From DASUFE01 sp036274675 (GTDB lineage: Bacteria; Pseudomonadota; Gammaproteobacteria; HTCC5015): 33,422 nucleotides of DNA. The stretch covers positions 1-33,422 of the forward strand of contig DASUFE010000007.1 of the NCBI GenBank assembly GCA_036274675.1. The letters run 5' to 3'. Shown piece by piece: positions 15,648 through 23,515 of this stretch. The position numbers and the translations under genes were made by a program. Within the stretch, counting starts at the first letter, position 1; each line of letters starts with the position of its first letter. The notes under the pieces are model-generated. The model searched no databases. It saw only the letters and a list, made by a program, of their open reading frames with translations, and was not told where the DNA came from.

Positions 15648-16787
15648 TCAGAATTCCATATCCTCGAAGAATTTCTTCACCTTGTCCCCCCAGTCGGCTT
15701 CCTGCGGCGCATGCCGCTTGCCGTCTTTTTTCGACAAGGCCTCGAACTGCTTCAACAATTCCTTTTGCTGGGAAGACAGATTGACCGGCGTCTCCACAGC
15801 AATCCTGCATAAAAGGTCTCCGCGCCCGCCTCCCCGCACCGGCTTCACTCCCTTGCCCTTGATACGGAATACCTTATCGGTCTGGGTTTCGGGCGGAATT
15901 TTTAGTTTTACCCTGCCATCCAGGGTCGGCACCTCCACTTCGCCACCGAGTGCCGCCATCGTGATACCTATGGGCACCGTGCAGACCAGATGGCTCTCCT
16001 CGCGCGTAAAAATCGGGTGAGGCCGTACATTGATTTGTACATAGAGGTCTCCCGCCGGGCCATTATTCTGGCCGGCCTCACCCTCGCCGGACAGGCGGAT
16101 ACGGTCGCCCGTATCGACGCCAGCCGGCACCTTGACGGAAAGAGTTTTGTGTTGCTTGACGCGGCCGCTGCCGCCGCATTCATTGCAGGGCGAGGTGATA
16201 ATCTTGCCGCCGCCGTGACAGCGCGGACAGGTTTGCTGGATGGAGAAAAATCCCTGCTGCATGCGAACCTGGCCCATACCGTTACAGGTAGGACAGGTCT
16301 CGGGCTGACTCCCGGGTTTTGCACCCGAACCGCGGCAAACGGTACAGGCCTCCAATTTAGGCACCCGGATTTTCACTTCAACCCCGTTGACCGCCTCTTC
16401 CAGACCTATCTCAAGGTTGTACTGCAGATCGGCGCCCCGGTATACCCGGCTGCCGCCGCGACCGGCGCCGCCGAAAATATCACCGAATACGTCACCGAAA
16501 ATATCGCTGAAATTACCGCCGCCGAAACCGAATCCCCCGTCGCGCCCGCCGGCCGCGCCCGGATTCACACCCGCGTGTCCGAACTGATCGTATGCGGCGC
16601 GTTTCTGCGGATCGGTCAGAACCTCATACGCTTCCTTGGCTTCCTTGAACTTTTCTTCCGCGTCCTTGCTGTCCGGATTCCGGTCCGGATGATACTTCAT
16701 GGCCAGGCGGCGGTAGGCTTTTTTCAGTTCAGCCTCGCTCGCGTTTTTCTGGACTTCCAGTACTTCGTAATAATCGCGCTTTGCCAT
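15648..16787 (-). CDS. dnaJ: Chaperone protein DnaJ
   Basis: 379 residues from the ATG at 16787 (MAKRDYYEVL); ten extra upstream residues are not family-like. Stimulates DnaK ATPase and presents unfolded clients. J domain with HPD at 33-35, Gly/Phe-rich region at 74-110, four CxxCxGxG zinc motifs between 148 and 208 (CTVCRGSG, CPTCNGMG, CPRCHGGG, CNECGGSG), then the client-binding C-terminal domains. Last gene of the heat-shock cluster, 136 bp after dnaK with a hairpin terminator in between. Confidence 0.97.
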   Translation of the reverse strand: MAKRDYYEVLEVQKNASEAELKKAYRRLAMKYHPDRNPDSKDAEEKFKEAKEAYEVLTDPQKRAAYDQFGHAGVNPGAAGGRDGGFGFGGGNFSDIFGDVFGDIFGGAGRGGSRVYRGADLQYNLEIGLEEAVNGVEVKIRVPKLEACTVCRGSGAKPGSQPETCPTCNGMGQVRMQQGFFSIQQTCPRCHGGGKIITSPCNECGGSGRVKQHKTLSVKVPAGVDTGDRIRLSGEGEAGQNNGPAGDLYVQINVRPHPIFTREESHLVCTVPIGITMAALGGEVEVPTLDGRVKLKIPPETQTDKVFRIKGKGVKPVRGGGRGDLLCRIAVETPVNLSSQQKELLKQFEALSKKDGKRHAPQEADWGDKVKKFFEDMEF

Positions 16788-16862
16788 GTTGGTCGCTCTG
16801 GGCCCTGTGCTCTTCATGGACGGCCGACTGATCTGCAGCCGCCCGGATTAAAACTCTGTAGC

Positions 16863-16899
16863 AATAAAACGGGATAACCCGCGAATGCAGGTTATCCCG
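16863..16899 (-). terminator. Rho-independent terminator between dnaK and dnaJ
   Basis: A perfect 10-bp stem CGGGATAACC / GGTTATCCCG with a 10-nt loop, followed on the minus strand by TTTTATTG. It lies 25 bp after the dnaK stop and about 75 bp before dnaJ, so dnaJ would be expressed by read-through or its own promoter. Confidence 0.75.
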
Positions 16900-16923
16900 C
16901 GACGATGCGTCAGCCTTGTTTCT

Positions 16924-18849
16924 TTATTTATCGTTGTCCTTGACTTCCTCATAGTCGGCATCGACCACGTTGCTTTCATCTCCGGCATCCGCGGATTGCG
17001 CTCCAGCGCTTCCGGCCTGCTGACCGGCGCCCTGCTGGTAAACGCGTTGCGCCAGCTTGCCGGCGTGCTCGGTCAGCGCATTGGTACGCTGCTTGATCTG
17101 TTCGGCATCGTCCGACTTGACCGTATCCTGAAGATCCTTGATAGCAGCTTCGATTTGCTGCTTTTCGGCGGATTCGACCTTATCGCCAAGCTCTTCCAAA
17201 GACTTGCGTACAGCGTGGATCATATTGTCGGCCTGATTCCGCGCTTCGACCAGATCGCGCAGCTTCTTGTCTTCCGCCGCATGAATCTCCGCATCCTTCA
17301 CCATCTTCTGGATTTCCTCTTCCGACAGTCCGCTGGAGGCCTTGATCACTATCGACTGCTGCTTGCCGGTCGCCTTGTCCTTCGCCGACACATTCAGTAT
17401 GCCATTGGCATCGATATCAAAGGTTACCTCGATCTGCGGCACTCCGCGGCGGGCCGGCGGTATATCCGTCAGGTCGAAGCGGCCCAGCGACTTGTTGCCG
17501 CTGGCCATCTCGCGCTCGCCCTGCAGTACGTGCACGGTCACGGCCGTCTGATTGTCGTCCGCGGTCGAGAAAACCTGGTTGGCCTTGGTCGGGATAGTGG
17601 TGTTTTTATCGATCAGCTTGGTCATCACTCCGCCCAGGGTCTCGATGCCCAGAGACAGCGGCGTGACATCCAGCAGCAGCACATCCTTGACGTCGCCTCC
17701 CAGTACACCCGCCTGAATGGCCGCGCCGACCGCGACTGCTTCATCGGGGTTCACATCCTTGCGCGGCTCCTTGCCGAAGAAGTCCTTCACTGTCTGCTGA
17801 ACCTTGGGCATGCGGGTCTGGCCGCCGACCAGGATCACTTCCGAAATTTCATTCACCGACAGGCCCGCATCCTTGAGCGCGATCTTGCAGGGCTCGATCG
17901 TCTTCTGGATAAGGTCCTCGCACAACGACTCCAGCTTGGCTCGAGTGATCTTGATATTCAAATGCTTCGGACCCTTCGCGTCGGCCGTGATATAGGGCAG
18001 GTTGATATCGGTCTGGTGGCTCGACGAAAGCTCGATTTTCGCTTTCTCGGCGGCGTCTTTCAGGCGCTGTTTAGCCAGCGGATCGGCGCTTAAATCGATG
18101 CCCTGATCCTTCTTGAATTCGGCGATGAGATAATCGATCAGACGCATGTCGAAATCTTCGCCGCCCAGGAAGGTATCGCCGTTGGTCGACAAGACTTCGA
18201 ACTGATGCTCGCCCTCGACTTCCGCAACTTCGATGATGGAAATATCGAAGGTGCCGCCGCCCAGGTCATAGACGGCGATTTTGGAATCGCCTTTTTTCTT
18301 CTTGTCTATGCCATAAGCAAGAGCCGCGGCAGTGGGCTCATTGATGATGCGCTTTACATCCAGGCCTGCGATGCGGCCGGCATCTTTCGTGGCCTGGCGC
18401 TGCGAATCATTGAAATAGGCCGGTACCGTGATGACGGCCTCGGTGACGGGTTCACCCAGGTAGTCTTCGGCCGTTTTCTTCATTTTCATAAGCACGCGCG
18501 CGGAAATTTCCTGAGAGGCCAGCTTCTTGCCGTTGACCTCGACCCAGGCATCCCCGTTATCGGCCTTTACGATCTTGTAGGGTACCAGCTTGATATCCTT
18601 CTGTACTTCGGGTTCCTGGAAACGGCGCCCGATCAGACGCTTGATCGCGTACAAGGTGTTTTTGGGGTTGGTGATCGCTTGCCGCTTCGCGGACTGGCCG
18701 ACGAGCACTTCGCCGTCGTCGCTGAATGCGACCACCGAAGGCGTGGTGCGATCGCCCTCGCTGTTTTCAATAACCTTTGGCTTGCCGCCTTCCATGATGG
18801 CGACGCAGGAATTGGTGGTTCCCAAATCTATGCCGATGATCTTACCCAT
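16924..18849 (-). CDS. dnaK: Molecular chaperone DnaK (Hsp70)
   Basis: 641 residues from the ATG at 18849 (MGKIIGIDLGTTNSCVAIMEG), with GGAG 9 nt upstream. ATPase domain landmarks: IDLGTTNS at the N-terminus, PAYFNDSQRQATKDAG, NEPTAAALAYG, DLGGGTFD and VGGQTRMPKVQ. The substrate-binding domain starts near 390 (DVTPLSLGIETLGGVMT). The helical lid and a conserved acidic tail (DADYEEVKDNDK) end the protein. The tail matches proteobacterial DnaK that interacts with co-chaperones. Confidence 0.98.
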   Translation of the reverse strand: MGKIIGIDLGTTNSCVAIMEGGKPKVIENSEGDRTTPSVVAFSDDGEVLVGQSAKRQAITNPKNTLYAIKRLIGRRFQEPEVQKDIKLVPYKIVKADNGDAWVEVNGKKLASQEISARVLMKMKKTAEDYLGEPVTEAVITVPAYFNDSQRQATKDAGRIAGLDVKRIINEPTAAALAYGIDKKKKGDSKIAVYDLGGGTFDISIIEVAEVEGEHQFEVLSTNGDTFLGGEDFDMRLIDYLIAEFKKDQGIDLSADPLAKQRLKDAAEKAKIELSSSHQTDINLPYITADAKGPKHLNIKITRAKLESLCEDLIQKTIEPCKIALKDAGLSVNEISEVILVGGQTRMPKVQQTVKDFFGKEPRKDVNPDEAVAVGAAIQAGVLGGDVKDVLLLDVTPLSLGIETLGGVMTKLIDKNTTIPTKANQVFSTADDNQTAVTVHVLQGEREMASGNKSLGRFDLTDIPPARRGVPQIEVTFDIDANGILNVSAKDKATGKQQSIVIKASSGLSEEEIQKMVKDAEIHAAEDKKLRDLVEARNQADNMIHAVRKSLEELGDKVESAEKQQIEAAIKDLQDTVKSDDAEQIKQRTNALTEHAGKLAQRVYQQGAGQQAGSAGAQSADAGDESNVVDADYEEVKDNDK

Positions 18850-18910
18850 GTTCCGGTTCTCCAAATCGATAAATCTGTGATGGTTGCTGGCTTAATTTAC
18901 TTAAAGGCTG

Positions 18911-18939
18911 AAATAAGGCCATAGGGGACTGATTTCAAG
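18911..18939 (-). promoter_or_regulatory. Possible second sigma32-type promoter upstream of dnaK
   Basis: On the minus strand CTTGAAA (18933-18939) is a consensus sigma32 -35. About 13 nt later GCCTTATTT only loosely resembles the CCCCATNT -10. It lies in the 102-bp grpE-dnaK gap. Weak, listed because the -35 is perfect. Confidence 0.3.
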
Positions 18940-18951
18940 GATTATGCCGCC

Positions 18952-19536
18952 TTAACCCGCATTTTTATCCGGCGCCTTGGCTACCGTTACCAGCGCCGGG
19001 CGCAACAGCCGATCCTGTAGACGGTATCCCTTCTGCAAAACCGAGATAACGGTATTGGGATCCAACTTGTCGGATTCCTGCATAGTGATGGCCTGATGCA
19101 AGGTTGGATCGAATTTCTCGTGTTCCGGATTGATTTCGGTAATTCCGAACTTCTGCATCAGCTGGGTCAGCATCTTGAGCGTAAGCGTGAAGCCCTCTTT
19201 CAAGCCCGCGAGTTCCACCCCCTCCTGGGCGGTGTTCAATCCCAATTCCATGCTATCCCGTACCGCCAGCAGTTCAGACGCTATTCTTTCCAGTCCATAC
19301 TTGTGAGCATTTTCAACGTCACGCTGGGTCCGCTTGCGCAGATTTTCCAATTCTGCCTTGGTACGCAAAAACAACTGCCAGTTCTCATCGGCTTTATTCC
19401 GGGCCAACTCCAACTCCTGTCGGAGCCCGTTTTCTGAATCCGACACCCCCTCTTCCGTTATCTCATCAGAGTCGATAGGAGGCGCGGATTGGGAAGGCTT
19501 ATTCGTGTCCGGCTGATCAGCCGCCTGCTCAGGCAT
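18952..19536 (-). CDS. grpE: Nucleotide exchange factor GrpE
   Basis: 194 residues. Releases ADP from DnaK. An acidic disordered N-terminus (SDEITEEGVSDSEN), the long dimerisation helix (ELARNKADENWQLFLRTKAEL then ENLRKRTQRDVENAHKYG), and the C-terminal beta domain with FDPTLHQAITMQES and VLQKGYRLQDRLLRPALVTVAK. Sits between hrcA and dnaK and has its own heat-shock promoter. Confidence 0.97.
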   Translation of the reverse strand: MPEQAADQPDTNKPSQSAPPIDSDEITEEGVSDSENGLRQELELARNKADENWQLFLRTKAELENLRKRTQRDVENAHKYGLERIASELLAVRDSMELGLNTAQEGVELAGLKEGFTLTLKMLTQLMQKFGITEINPEHEKFDPTLHQAITMQESDKLDPNTVISVLQKGYRLQDRLLRPALVTVAKAPDKNAG

Positions 19537-19569
19537 AGGATATCTCCGTTGTAGACATGTCTGCCTGCA

Positions 19570-19598
19570 AAATGGGGATCACAGAGGAGAATTTCAAC
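19570..19598 (-). promoter_or_regulatory. Sigma32 (heat-shock) promoter of grpE
   Basis: On the minus strand GTTGAAA (19592-19598) is followed, after TTGAAA plus 14 nt, by CCCCATTT (19570-19577). This matches the RpoH consensus CTTGAAA-N13/14-CCCCATNT closely. The -10 is about 33 bp before the grpE ATG. It probably drives grpE-dnaK, with dnaJ by read-through. Confidence 0.85.
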
Positions 19599-19610
19599 CC
19601 CGCGGTTAAA

Positions 19611-20666
19611 CTACTTTTGGGTCAGGGCCGAACTCAACAGTTTAGCGGTGATGTCCACTATGGGAATTACCCGGTCATAAGGGATACGCGTCGGTCCGAC
19701 CACTCCCAGTACCCCGACCAGCTCGCCCCCCGTGGAGTAGGAAGATGTTACGACGCTGCAATCATCCAGCACTTTGTAACCGGACTCATGGCCGATAAAA
19801 ATCTGCACTCCCTCAGCCTGCTGGCAGCGATCCAGCAGATGCAGGATATCGCGCTTCTTGTTAAAGGCTTCAAACAGCTGTTTGAGCTTGTCCATATCGG
19901 ACAGGTCGTTGAAACCCATCAGATTGGTCTGCCCCTCGACAACCAGTTCCTCCTGCTCATTCTGGTCGAAGACCTTGCCCGAAACCTCGACCACCAGCCG
20001 CATCAAGCCGCTTAACTCCTGCTGAGTCTGCAGCAGTTCCGTTTTCAGCCGGTCGAGCATTTCACGCAAATGATGGCCGAGCAGGTTCTGATTGATGTAA
20101 TTTGCCGCCTGTTGTAATTCGCTGGCCGTATAGGACCGGTCCACGTCCAGAATCCGGTTCTGCACTTCCTTTTCATTGATCACCATAATGGTCAGGATGC
20201 GGCGGTTGGAAAGGGGCAAGAATTCGATATGCCGCACCGACATGGCATCACGGCGGGGAATCATGATAATACCGGCCAGGTGTGTGATTTCGGAGAGGAT
20301 GGTCGATGCGGCTTTGATCAGCATTTTGCTGTCCAGCCCGGGATTCAGCTGCTTCTTAAGCTCGGCCACCGCCTTGCCGTCCAATGGCCGGACATTCAGC
20401 ATGGTATCGATAAAAACCCGGTAACCCTGGGCGGTGGGAATTCGACCCGCTGAAGTATGGGGAGAGCTGATAAGCCCCATATCTTCCAGGTCCGACATGA
20501 CGTTGCGTATGGTCGCAGGACTCAGGGACATGCCTGAATCGCGGGAAAGCGTGCGGGAACCGACCGGCTGACCATCGCTGATATAGCGCTCAATGAGCGT
20601 TTTCAGCAAGGCATGGGAGCGATCATCCAGTTTGGGCAGAGCTTCCGACATATTCCCGTCAATCAA
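19611..20666 (-). CDS. hrcA: Heat-inducible transcription repressor HrcA
   Basis: 351 residues from 20666, or 346 from the ATG at 20651 (MSEALPKLDD); neither has a strong ribosome site. HrcA represses chaperone genes at CIRCE operators. The N-terminal winged helix is clear (LLKTLIERYISDGQPVGSRT, SPATIRNVMSDLEDMGLISS, HTSAGRIPTAQGYRVFID), followed by the GAF-like domain and the C-terminal SYSTGGELVGVLGVVGPTRI then PYDRVIPIVD. I could not find a CIRCE (TTAGCACTC-N9-GAGTGCTAA) before hrcA, grpE, dnaK or dnaJ, so its targets in this organism may lie elsewhere. Confidence 0.96.
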   Translation of the reverse strand: MIDGNMSEALPKLDDRSHALLKTLIERYISDGQPVGSRTLSRDSGMSLSPATIRNVMSDLEDMGLISSPHTSAGRIPTAQGYRVFIDTMLNVRPLDGKAVAELKKQLNPGLDSKMLIKAASTILSEITHLAGIIMIPRRDAMSVRHIEFLPLSNRRILTIMVINEKEVQNRILDVDRSYTASELQQAANYINQNLLGHHLREMLDRLKTELLQTQQELSGLMRLVVEVSGKVFDQNEQEELVVEGQTNLMGFNDLSDMDKLKQLFEAFNKKRDILHLLDRCQQAEGVQIFIGHESGYKVLDDCSVVTSSYSTGGELVGVLGVVGPTRIPYDRVIPIVDITAKLLSSALTQK

Positions 20667-20717
20667 CGCTTGGCATACGCAACGATAAAGCGAGCCGCTT
20701 AATTCATCAAGCCGCAG

Positions 20718-20745
20718 ATAATATGCGTCGGCCTTTATAAGTTAA
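20718..20745 (-). promoter_or_regulatory. Candidate sigma70 promoter of hrcA
   Basis: Minus strand: TTAACT (20740-20745), 16-nt spacer, TATTAT (20718-20723). The -10 matches 5 of 6 and the -35 4 of 6 consensus positions. It lies 52 bp before the longer hrcA start. Confidence 0.4.
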
Positions 20746-20834
20746 GCTGCTGTTTATCCTGGAAATCAGGCAGTAATTTTAAGGTGACACGAGCATGCGA
20801 ACAAGCTTGGGAAAAAACCGGGACCGGGGGCGAC

Positions 20835-20856
20835 GGGGCCTTTAGACAAAAGCCCC
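20835..20856 (-). terminator. Candidate fliA terminator hairpin
   Basis: GGGGC / GCCCC with an inner TTT / AAA pair and one mismatch, 22 bp after the fliA stop. On the minus strand a T6 run occurs only about 15 nt later, after a CCCCCGGTCCCGG tract, so the geometry is not classical. Confidence 0.35.
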
Positions 20857-20877
20857 TTGGCGGCCGATGTACCCCGT

Positions 20878-21612
20878 TTACTCGCCTGCGGAGCGGAGCC
20901 AGTTGTGCATCCAGGCGCGCAGGCGCAGCAGTGCCTCGCCATGAATCTGGCAGATCCGCGACTCACTAACCCCGATAATCTCGCCGATCTCCCTCAGATT
21001 GAGCTCTTCCTCGTAATAGAGAGACATGATCAAGGCTTCCCTTTGCGGGAGCGATTTCACGGCCTCGGTTAAAGCGCTCTTGAAGCTTGTACGCTCCAGG
21101 CTTTGGTGCGGATCTTCATCCTGAGACGCAATATAGCTGTCATAAGAATCTTCTTCGTCGTCCGCCGCATCCAGGCTGTAGATTCTCGCGCCGGCGGCAT
21201 CGGCCAGTATCTGATGATACTCGTCCAGATTTATCCCAAGCTCCGCCGCCACCTCATAATCCCGGGCATCGGCGCCTTTCCTGTTTTCAACCTTGCGCAT
21301 GGCCTCGGCCAACTCGCGCTGCTTTCTGTGCACGGAGCGTGGGGTCCAGTCGCCGCACCTGACCTCGTCCAGCATGGCTCCCCGGATGCGTATGCCGGCA
21401 TAGGTTTCAAAGCTGGCGCCCTGGCCGGCGTCGTAATTCCGGACCGCCTCTATCAAGCCGATCATGCCGGCCTGAATCAGATCCTCGATCTGTATATTCG
21501 ACGGCAGCCGTCCCATCAGGTGATACGCGATCTTTTTTACAAAAGGCGTGTACTTGACAAAGGATTCCTCAGGGCTCGCATCCGGTACTGCATACATTCC
21601 ACATGCATTCAT
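20878..21612 (-). CDS. fliA: RNA polymerase sigma factor FliA (sigma28)
   Basis: 244 residues. Directs transcription of late flagellar and chemotaxis genes. Region 2: VKKIAYHLMGRLPSNIQIED then LIQAGMIGLIEAVRNYDAG and FETYAGIRIRGAMLDEVR. The characteristic DWTPRSVHRKQREL follows. Region 4 is SLPQREALIMSLYYEEELNL then REIGEIIGVSESRICQIHGEAL. The ATG has AGAGGGA upstream. No flagellar structural gene is in the window, but a FlgM-like gene is divergent from it and has a sigma28 promoter. Confidence 0.95.
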   Translation of the reverse strand: MNACGMYAVPDASPEESFVKYTPFVKKIAYHLMGRLPSNIQIEDLIQAGMIGLIEAVRNYDAGQGASFETYAGIRIRGAMLDEVRCGDWTPRSVHRKQRELAEAMRKVENRKGADARDYEVAAELGINLDEYHQILADAAGARIYSLDAADDEEDSYDSYIASQDEDPHQSLERTSFKSALTEAVKSLPQREALIMSLYYEEELNLREIGEIIGVSESRICQIHGEALLRLRAWMHNWLRSAGE

Positions 21613-21624
21613 TCAAGTTCCCTC

Positions 21625-21810
21625 TTAATAAAAACATGGGCCGAAACAACCAACGTCAGCCGCGCAGGCTGACTGGAAAAAACTATTGGAACGTCGCGCC
21701 CGGATCGGGCGAACCAAAAAACCTGGAGATTTAAGAGGTGAATCCGGAATTCCGGAATATTCTGAAGGGAGTCCCGGTCCGGTTTGGGGCGAGATTACTC
21801 GATCATCCAT
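21625..21810 (-). CDS. Small ORF directly upstream of fliA (61 aa, unknown)
   Basis: Starts MDDRVISPQTGPGLPSEYSG and ends DVGCFGPCFY. No family recognised. It deserves listing because a perfect AAGGAG (plus-strand 21817-21822) sits 6 nt before its ATG, better than that of most genes here, and it ends 12 bp before the fliA start. It may be a leader peptide coupled to fliA or a small protein. Its Pro/Arg/Ser-rich middle has no predicted fold, so it could also be a chance ORF behind a chance ribosome site. Confidence 0.4.
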   Translation of the reverse strand: MDDRVISPQTGPGLPSEYSGIPDSPLKSPGFLVRPIRARRSNSFFQSACAADVGCFGPCFY

Positions 21811-21995
21811 GATCTACTCCTTGCTCGCGGCTCGGATTTTTCTTCTTTAAAGGGATGAGAACTGAGTCTAGCCAATAACCTTGTTTTCACAAGCCATCAA
21901 CAATCAGTCCCTTTATTATTCAGAAGTATTTAACAGCCTGTTAACACTATTATTCACACTTTCTAATGTTGAGTCCAATATATTCTCATAGCTTA

Positions 21996-22009
21996 TTGAT
22001 TTAAATCAA
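21996..22009. promoter_or_regulatory. FNR/Anr-type binding site
   Basis: TTGATTTAAATCAA, a perfect match to the TTGAT-N4-ATCAA consensus of the oxygen sensor FNR. In the plus direction a TATTCA hexamer begins 22 nt after the box, the spacing of a class II FNR-activated promoter. In the minus direction TATATT begins only 14 nt after it, which would suggest repression. Confidence 0.6.
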
Positions 22010-22123
22010 CAAGTTGTTTTTATGAACATTTATTCATTTATTGATACAAATATTTTCAGAAAAAAGCTTGAACCAGAGTCAGCCCCTTGGCACCGGACGA
22101 AACCGCCATATTGTCCCCGGGCT

Positions 22124-22150
22124 TAAAGCTTGGTAGCTTCCGGCCGATAG
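22124..22150 (+). promoter_or_regulatory. Sigma28 (FliA) promoter of the flgM-like gene
   Basis: TAAA (22124-22127), exactly 15 nt, then GCCGATAG (22143-22150). The FliA consensus is TAAA-N15-GCCGATAA, so only the last base differs. It points at the flgM-like gene 102 bp downstream, whose product would inhibit FliA. Confidence 0.8.
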
Positions 22151-22252
22151 TCATTCAATCAAGGGATTTCTATCAGCCTCAGGTCACTTTCATCATTAAC
22201 CGTCATCCCTGGCAGAAACCGCTATGCAAGACAGAACACCGAGCCAGCCTTC

Positions 22253-22459
22253 ATGAAAAAATTACTGCCTAAAATCGTCTTCCAGAACGCGCCCACCAGA
22301 AGAAAAATCGAAACATTAAAGATGAAAATCGCTGCCGGTGAATACCACATTGACCCGCAGAACATTGCCGAAAAGCTGATGGCAACCGGTATGTTCTTCA
22401 ACCCCCGCAAAACCGACTCCCCTGCCCGCCCATGGCTTTTCAAGCCGGGGTCCTTCTAA
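22253..22459 (+). CDS. flgM: Short FlgM-like anti-sigma28 factor
   Basis: 68 residues. Residues 17-43, RRKIETLKMKIAAGEY then HIDPQNIAEKLM, match the C-terminal sigma-binding helices of FlgM (R-V-E-x-L-R-x-A-I-x-x-G-x-Y-x-(V/I)-D-x-x-x-I-A-x-x-L). FlgM is usually near 100 residues with a disordered N-terminal half; here that half is only about 15 residues, and about 23 residues (FNPRKTDSPARPW...) follow the helices. The location opposite fliA and the sigma28 promoter in front support the call. No strong ribosome site. It would hold FliA inactive until the hook is complete, or act as a cytoplasmic brake only. Confidence 0.7.
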   Translation: MKKLLPKIVFQNAPTRRKIETLKMKIAAGEYHIDPQNIAEKLMATGMFFNPRKTDSPARPWLFKPGSF

Positions 22460-22547
22460 AGTCGGGAAATTCCCCTTACTATCGCTTGGGCGTCATCGGC
22501 CATGGCTCGATGTACGATCAACCGCGTATTCATCCAAGCAGGTACAG

Positions 22548-23507
22548 ATGTCTCTCAATCGCTTGCTGAGCCTAAGCATACTGTCATTGGTCATCGCCGC
22601 CTGTGGTTCCGGGGAACAGCCTTATGCCGTCGGCATTCTCGAATGGGACCGCATTGAACTGCCGGCCGAAGCCAATGAACCTATCATCGAGATCCTTGCG
22701 CATGAAGGTGACATGCTTGAAGCCGGGCAAACCATATTGCGGCTGGACACCCGACGCACCCAGGCACAGTTGGACGAGGCGCAGGCCTTTCACGAACAGG
22801 CGGCCGCCAGACTCGCCGAACTGCAACGCGGACCAAGGATGGAGCGTATAAAAGAAGCGCAGGCGCAGCTGCGAGGGTCCGAAAGCGAACTGGCCCAAGC
22901 GGAAGCTGAATTTGAGCGCGTTACAAGCCTGATCGAGAAACAGTTGGCGGCCGCGCAAGTGCTGGATTCGGCACGCACCCAGCGCGACCGCGCCCGCGCG
23001 GACCGCGATGCCTCGCATGCCGCCCTGCAGGAGCTGTTGGCGGGCACCACTGTGGAAGAGCTCAAACAGGCGGAAGCCGCGCAGTCCCAGGCCGAGGCGC
23101 GAGTAAGAGGCCTGAAAATTACCCTCGAACGGCTGACCGTGACAGCGCCCCGCAAAGGCCGCCTTGACAGTCTGCCCTTCGAATTGGGGGAGCGCCCGCA
23201 GGCCGGTGAAACCCTCGCGGTACTGCTCTCCGGTGAGACGCCTTATGCGCGTGTTTACGTGGCGGAAACCTGGCGGGCCCGGATTACTCAAGGCACGACC
23301 GCCACTGTACGGATCGACGGCATCGATAACCTGTTTTCGGGCCGCGTGCGCATGATCAGCCGCGACGCCGTATTCACACCGTTTTATTCTCTGACTGAAA
23401 GGGACCGTTCGCGCCTGAGCTATCTGGCCGAAGTCGAGCTGCAGGATGCGGCGGCGCAGCAGTTGTCCTCCGGAATACCGCTGCATGTGGAATTCAATCC
23501 CGACTGA
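22548..23507 (+). CDS. HlyD-family membrane fusion protein, lipoprotein type
   Basis: 319 residues. The N-terminus MSLNRLLSLSILSLVIAACGS carries a lipobox (VIAAC), so it is probably acylated at Cys19 and anchored to the inner membrane facing the periplasm. A lipoyl-like half-motif, ANEPIIEILAHEGDMLEAGQ then TILRLD, leads into a coiled-coil hairpin (about 65-175, rich in Ala, Glu, Gln, Arg). A second lipoyl half, RLTVTAPRKGRLDSLPFELG, and a beta-barrel domain follow. The adaptor would link the ABC exporter encoded by the next two genes to an outer-membrane channel, not encoded here. 8 bp before the ATPase gene. Confidence 0.88.
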   Translation: MSLNRLLSLSILSLVIAACGSGEQPYAVGILEWDRIELPAEANEPIIEILAHEGDMLEAGQTILRLDTRRTQAQLDEAQAFHEQAAARLAELQRGPRMERIKEAQAQLRGSESELAQAEAEFERVTSLIEKQLAAAQVLDSARTQRDRARADRDASHAALQELLAGTTVEELKQAEAAQSQAEARVRGLKITLERLTVTAPRKGRLDSLPFELGERPQAGETLAVLLSGETPYARVYVAETWRARITQGTTATVRIDGIDNLFSGRVRMISRDAVFTPFYSLTERDRSRLSYLAEVELQDAAAQQLSSGIPLHVEFNPD

Positions 23508-23515
23508 AGGCCTCC

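Larger units (their letters stand above)
21811..22252. other. 442-bp AT-rich divergent regulatory region between fliA and the flgM-like gene
   Basis: Clearly lower GC than the flanks, with many A/T tracts between 21840 and 22070. It contains the FNR-type palindrome, a partial second FNR half-site (TTGAT at 22041-22045), a TATATT hexamer facing fliA (21977-21982) and the sigma28 promoter facing flgM. A 61-codon frame starting at TTG 22087 has no ribosome site and I do not call it. Confidence 0.6.

Noticed and set aside
15990..16877. Long plus-strand frames opposite dnaJ and dnaK
   Set aside because: Antisense shadows of highly conserved chaperone genes.
22087..22272. A 61-codon plus-strand frame from a TTG upstream of flgM
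   Set aside because: It has no ribosome site, spans the sigma28 promoter and overlaps the flgM-like start.
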